Origin: Pseudomonas viridiflava
GTDB taxonomy: Bacteria > Pseudomonadota > Gammaproteobacteria > Pseudomonadales > Pseudomonadaceae
Direction: 5' to 3'
DNA: 64,000 nucleotides
Assembly (NCBI RefSeq): GCF_900601905.1
Contig: NZ_UWFA01000137.1
Coordinates: 248,001 to 312,000 of the forward strand
The notes under the pieces were generated by a model. The model worked only from the letters and a program-made list of their open reading frames with translations. It did no database searches and was not told the DNA's origin. Every line of letters begins with the position of its first letter. The stretch's first letter is position 1. The position numbers were made by a program, and so were the translations under genes. Below are positions 61,529 through 64,000 of this stretch, in pieces.

Positions 61529-62476
61529 TCAAGCCGTTCGCGTCACTGATATCCAGTATCGAGTGAAATAGCGGACCTGAATGGGCAGTGTGGCTTGAAG
61601 GTTGGCCATTACAGCGTCCATGGCATCAAGACGGAACGCGCCCGATACCCGCAGCTTTGCCGCCTGTTCATCGCAGTGCATGACGCCTTGACGGTAGCGC
61701 GCCAGCTCACGAATTACAGTACCTAACGGTTCATCGAGCACAATGAACTGGCCGTCCACCCATGCCGAAGCACTCTGTGGATAACTACGGTTCGGGCTGA
61801 TTGTACGGGCATCAAAGTCAGCACCTTGTCCCGCGCCCACCAGGCGTCTTTCGCCGTCGGGTGCCGAGGGCTGGATGCTCACTTGATCTTCCAGGACGCC
61901 GACGCGTGTGGTGTTTTCCAGTTGGCGAACCGAGAAGCGAGTACCCAGAGCCTGGATTCGTCCTTGCTGCGTCTCGACATAGAAAGGCCGCGCATCCCGT
62001 TGCCTGGTGGTGCGTATCAGGATTTCCCCGTCGCGCAGGCGGATCAGGCGCTGGTGGCTGTCGAATAGCACATCTATTGCAGTGTCTGTATTGAGCTCGA
62101 TCTGGCTGCCATCGGCCAATTCGACATGCTGACGCCGACCCACCGGGGTTCGATAGTCCGCCAGTACGTTTTTCAGCGCGGTATGTTGCTGAACATTCCA
62201 CCCCAGGTATCCCGTTCCGGCCACTGCCAGCAGCAATTTCAGGACTTGCCGACGTTGCTGAGGCCGAGACAATGCTCGTCGAGTCAGATGCTGAGGCATG
62301 CTCCCCAGGCTCTGCTGCAGTTGTTCCATTTGTTGCCAGGCAAGCCGGTGCGCCGGATCACTTTCAACCCACTGGCGCCAGGCTGCCTGTTCAGCCTGAG
62401 TCGGAACTTCACTCTGAAACTGCACAAACCAACTGGCAGCCTTCTCGAAGACCTGGCGGTCCGGGGGAGCACTCAT
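61529..62476 (-). CDS. FecR-family anti-sigma/transmembrane sensor
   Basis: This 315-residue protein has the N-terminal DUF4880/anti-sigma region (ASWFVQFQSEVPTQAEQAAWRQWVESDPAHRLAWQQMEQL), a single membrane segment (VLKLLLAVAGTGYLGW) and the periplasmic FecR domain (YRTPVGRRQHVELADGSQIELNTDTAIDV). It relays the signal from the receptor's STN domain to the sigma factor. The ATG at 62476 overlaps the sigma stop by four bases (ATGA), which confirms it. Its end ...RYFTRYWISVTRTA is usual for the family. Confidence 0.93.
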   Translation of the reverse strand: MSAPPDRQVFEKAASWFVQFQSEVPTQAEQAAWRQWVESDPAHRLAWQQMEQLQQSLGSMPQHLTRRALSRPQQRRQVLKLLLAVAGTGYLGWNVQQHTALKNVLADYRTPVGRRQHVELADGSQIELNTDTAIDVLFDSHQRLIRLRDGEILIRTTRQRDARPFYVETQQGRIQALGTRFSVRQLENTTRVGVLEDQVSIQPSAPDGERRLVGAGQGADFDARTISPNRSYPQSASAWVDGQFIVLDEPLGTVIRELARYRQGVMHCDEQAAKLRVSGAFRLDAMDAVMANLQATLPIQVRYFTRYWISVTRTA

Positions 62477-62982
62477 GACGCCTGTGCCATGAGTACCGAA
62501 CATTCAGTGAAGGCCCTGATCATGTGTTTCTTCACAGTGGTCAGCGAGACCCTCAACTCCAGCGCGATCTGCTGATAAGTCATGCCTTCGATCTGCGACA
62601 GCATGAAAATCCGCTTGGTGCGCGGCCCTAGATCATCCAGCGCCTTATCCACAGCCCACAGGGTCTCGATGATCAAAGCCTTGTCTTCTTCACTAATCAC
62701 CATGTCTTGCGGCCTTGCAGCCACCGCCTGTTCATAAGCGCGTTCGATTGCCCTGCGCCGATAGCGATCAATGACAAGCCCCCTGGCAACGGTGGCCAGA
62801 TAATCACGAGGCTCGCGGATCTGCGTTGCGTTGGCTGCGCCGAGGATTCGCACGAACGTGTCATGAGCTACATCGGCAGCATCGCAGGCATTGGACAGTC
62901 GCTTGCCGAGCCAGCCATACAACCACGAGTGATGCTGCTCATAGATGCGCTGTACAACAGCCCTATGGGAGTGAGATGACAT
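62473..62982 (-). CDS. FecI-type ECF sigma factor
   Basis: This 169-residue ECF sigma factor has region 2 (VVQRIYEQHHSWLYGWLGKRLSNACDAADVAHDTFVRIL) and region 4 (LGPRTKRIFMLSQIEGMTYQQIALELRVSLTTVKKHMIRAF). It would direct RNA polymerase to the promoter of the receptor gene when the siderophore binds. It is coupled to the FecR gene and preceded by a Fur-box-like sequence. Confidence 0.94.
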   Translation of the reverse strand: MSSHSHRAVVQRIYEQHHSWLYGWLGKRLSNACDAADVAHDTFVRILGAANATQIREPRDYLATVARGLVIDRYRRRAIERAYEQAVAARPQDMVISEEDKALIIETLWAVDKALDDLGPRTKRIFMLSQIEGMTYQQIALELRVSLTTVKKHMIRAFTECSVLMAQAS

Positions 62983-63001
62983 GGGAAAATGGCTTGTGAA
63001 T

Positions 63002-63020
63002 GATAATGGCTATTATTAGC
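63002..63020. promoter_or_regulatory. Fur box upstream of the sigma factor gene
   Basis: GATAATGGCTATTATTAGC matches the 19-bp Fur consensus at 14 of 19 positions. It ends 20 bases before the sigma start, where a repressor would cover the promoter, as expected for an iron-starvation sigma factor. Confidence 0.7.
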
Positions 63021-63125
63021 TTTTGTTTCGGGAACGCACAATAGCTGCTTTGACAGCGGCCCTTCGTCGCATTTGTGTCGAGCGCCCGGTCTCGTTCCGC
63101 GATTTTCCTCCTCATTGTGTAAAAA

Positions 63126-63420
63126 AAGCTCGCCTAAGCTCTGTGGATAAGGCCGCCTCAGCCCTATTGATAAGTAGGCCCGAAAGCTGCGCATAACCCC
63201 CCCTGTGGACAAGTGCACGTTTAATCCACAGGCTTATGACGGTTATCCCAACCCCTCTCGGGCACATGACCACAGACTTTCAAATCTCTGTACACACTGA
63301 ATTACATGGCCTATAGAGATCTATCCACAGAAATCAGGCTCAGTATAAATAGCATTTAAAATAAGGTTTTATAAATCTTCTTTCTTTTTAATTTCTATAT
63401 CTGAGAGTTTTCCACAGCTG
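63126..63420. other. second oriC-like segment, upstream of mnmG
   Basis: This stretch aligns with 54525-54802 at a constant offset of 8601. Shared blocks: TGTGGATAAG at 63142, GCATAACCC at 63191, CTCTGTACA at 63286, TATCCACAGAA at 63322 and TTTCTATATCT at 63392. Only the box at 63142-63150 is exact; the others have one mismatch (63188 TGCGCATAA, 63204 TGTGGACAA, 63222 TAATCCACA, 63321 CTATCCACA, 63408 TTTTCCACA). The AT-rich part lies at 63340-63400. The gap 62983-63516 otherwise holds only the Fur box. Confidence 0.85.
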
Positions 63421-63516
63421 GTTAAATTTTGTGCAGACGGTTCCTTTCAGGGGGGGGAAGTCCCTATACTTGTCCGCTATCCCAAATTCCCATCTAAAAC
63501 AGGCACGAGGTGCGTG

Positions 63517-64000
63517 GTGGATTTCCCTTCCCGTTTTGAAGTGATCGTCATCGGTGGCGGTCATGCCGGTACCGAGGCCGCACTGGCGTCAGCACGTATG
63601 GGTGTGAAAACCCTTCTGCTGACCCATAACGTGGAAACCCTCGGGCAAATGAGCTGCAACCCGGCCATTGGTGGTATCGGTAAAAGCCACCTGGTCAAAG
63701 AGATCGACGCCCTTGGCGGCGCAATGGCGATGGCCACCGACAAAGGTGGTATTCAGTTTCGTGTATTGAACAGCCGTAAAGGCCCGGCCGTGCGAGCTAC
63801 TCGTGCCCAGGCAGACCGCGTGCTGTACAAGGCCGCTATTCGCGAAGCCATCGAGAACCAGCCGAATCTCTGGGTATTTCAACAAGCCTGCGACGATCTG
63901 ATTGTCGAGCAGGACCAGGTCCGTGGCGTCGTGACCCAAATGGGTCTGCGGATTCTGGCCGACTCGGTAGTACTGACCACAGGTACATTCCTGGGTGGGC
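63517..64000 (+). CDS. mnmG: tRNA uridine-5-carboxymethylaminomethyl modification enzyme, 5' part
   Basis: The first 161 codons of MnmG (GidA) run off the right edge. The FAD motif [21 protein letters not shown] begins at residue 9 and is followed by [38 protein letters not shown] and the [17 protein letters not shown] region, all diagnostic. The start is the GTG at 63517 with GAGG upstream. With MnmE it modifies U34 of several tRNAs. It lies immediately after the oriC-like segment. Confidence 0.96.
   Translation, partial: MDFPSRFEVIVIGGGHAGTEAALASARMGVKTLLLTHNVETLGQMSCNPAIGGIGKSHLVKEIDALGGAMAMATDKGGIQFRVLNSRKGPAVRATRAQADRVLYKAAIREAIENQPNLWVFQQACDDLIVEQDQVRGVVTQMGLRILADSVVLTTGTFLGG

Overview
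The window comes from the chromosomal replication-origin region of a fluorescent-type Pseudomonas (gammaproteobacterium, GC-rich). The evidence is the block rpmH-rnpA-yidD-yidC-mnmE on one side of dnaA-dnaN-recF-gyrB, ParB-type parS sites, a Zn-free L33, trpI divergent from trpBA, a PauR/KauB polyamine set and many REPIN-type palindromes between genes. From memory, the order gyrB, acyltransferase, gmhB, glyS/glyQ, tag, htrB, trkA, rsmB, fmt, def, tsaP, dprA, tsaC, qor, hemF, aroE, sulfate transporter, betC, trpA/B/I matches the first ~40 genes of P. aeruginosa PAO1 read backwards. The left third (rpmB to cycB) matches genes that lie around PA5300-PA5317 there, so the two blocks are joined differently here.

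Layout. 1-10 kb: the 5' part of a metallo-beta-lactamase-fold hydrolase, a peptide-binding lipoprotein/periplasmic protein, rpmB-rpmG, small I78-like and cupin proteins, an aldehyde dehydrogenase of polyamine catabolism, an MFS permease, a phospholipase D-like lipoprotein and a MocR regulator divergent from a DUF1127 gene. 10-17 kb: amine/amino-acid oxidation (FAD oxidoreductase, lrp, dadA, RidA, dadX, pauR) and cytochrome c5. 17-22 kb: small envelope and stress proteins (Zn-peptidase-like lipoprotein, two DUF1161 paralogues, OsmC, dodecin, DUF883). 22-25 kb: trpI/trpBA. 25-31 kb: choline-O-sulfate use (regulator, betC, choX) followed by a SulP transporter. 30-48 kb: housekeeping genes. 48-55 kb: gyrB-recF-dnaN-dnaA and oriC. 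55-59 kb: rpmH, rnpA, yidD, yidC, mnmE. 59-63 kb: an inserted sigma factor/anti-sigma/TonB-receptor iron cassette. 63-64 kb: a second oriC-like segment and the start of mnmG.

The most interesting structure is not a gene. The ~275 bp core of oriC upstream of dnaA (about 54525-54802) is repeated almost without gaps, at a constant offset of 8601 bp, upstream of mnmG (about 63126-63403). The second copy has lost most of its exact DnaA boxes. Exact TTATCCACA boxes are also strewn through the right half of the window, and three parS palindromes sit in and beside recF/gyrB. At least six sequence classes of REPIN-like palindromes occupy intergenic gaps; one of them supplies the last codons of a gene. 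No prophage, CRISPR array, tRNA, rRNA, insertion sequence or defence system was recognised.
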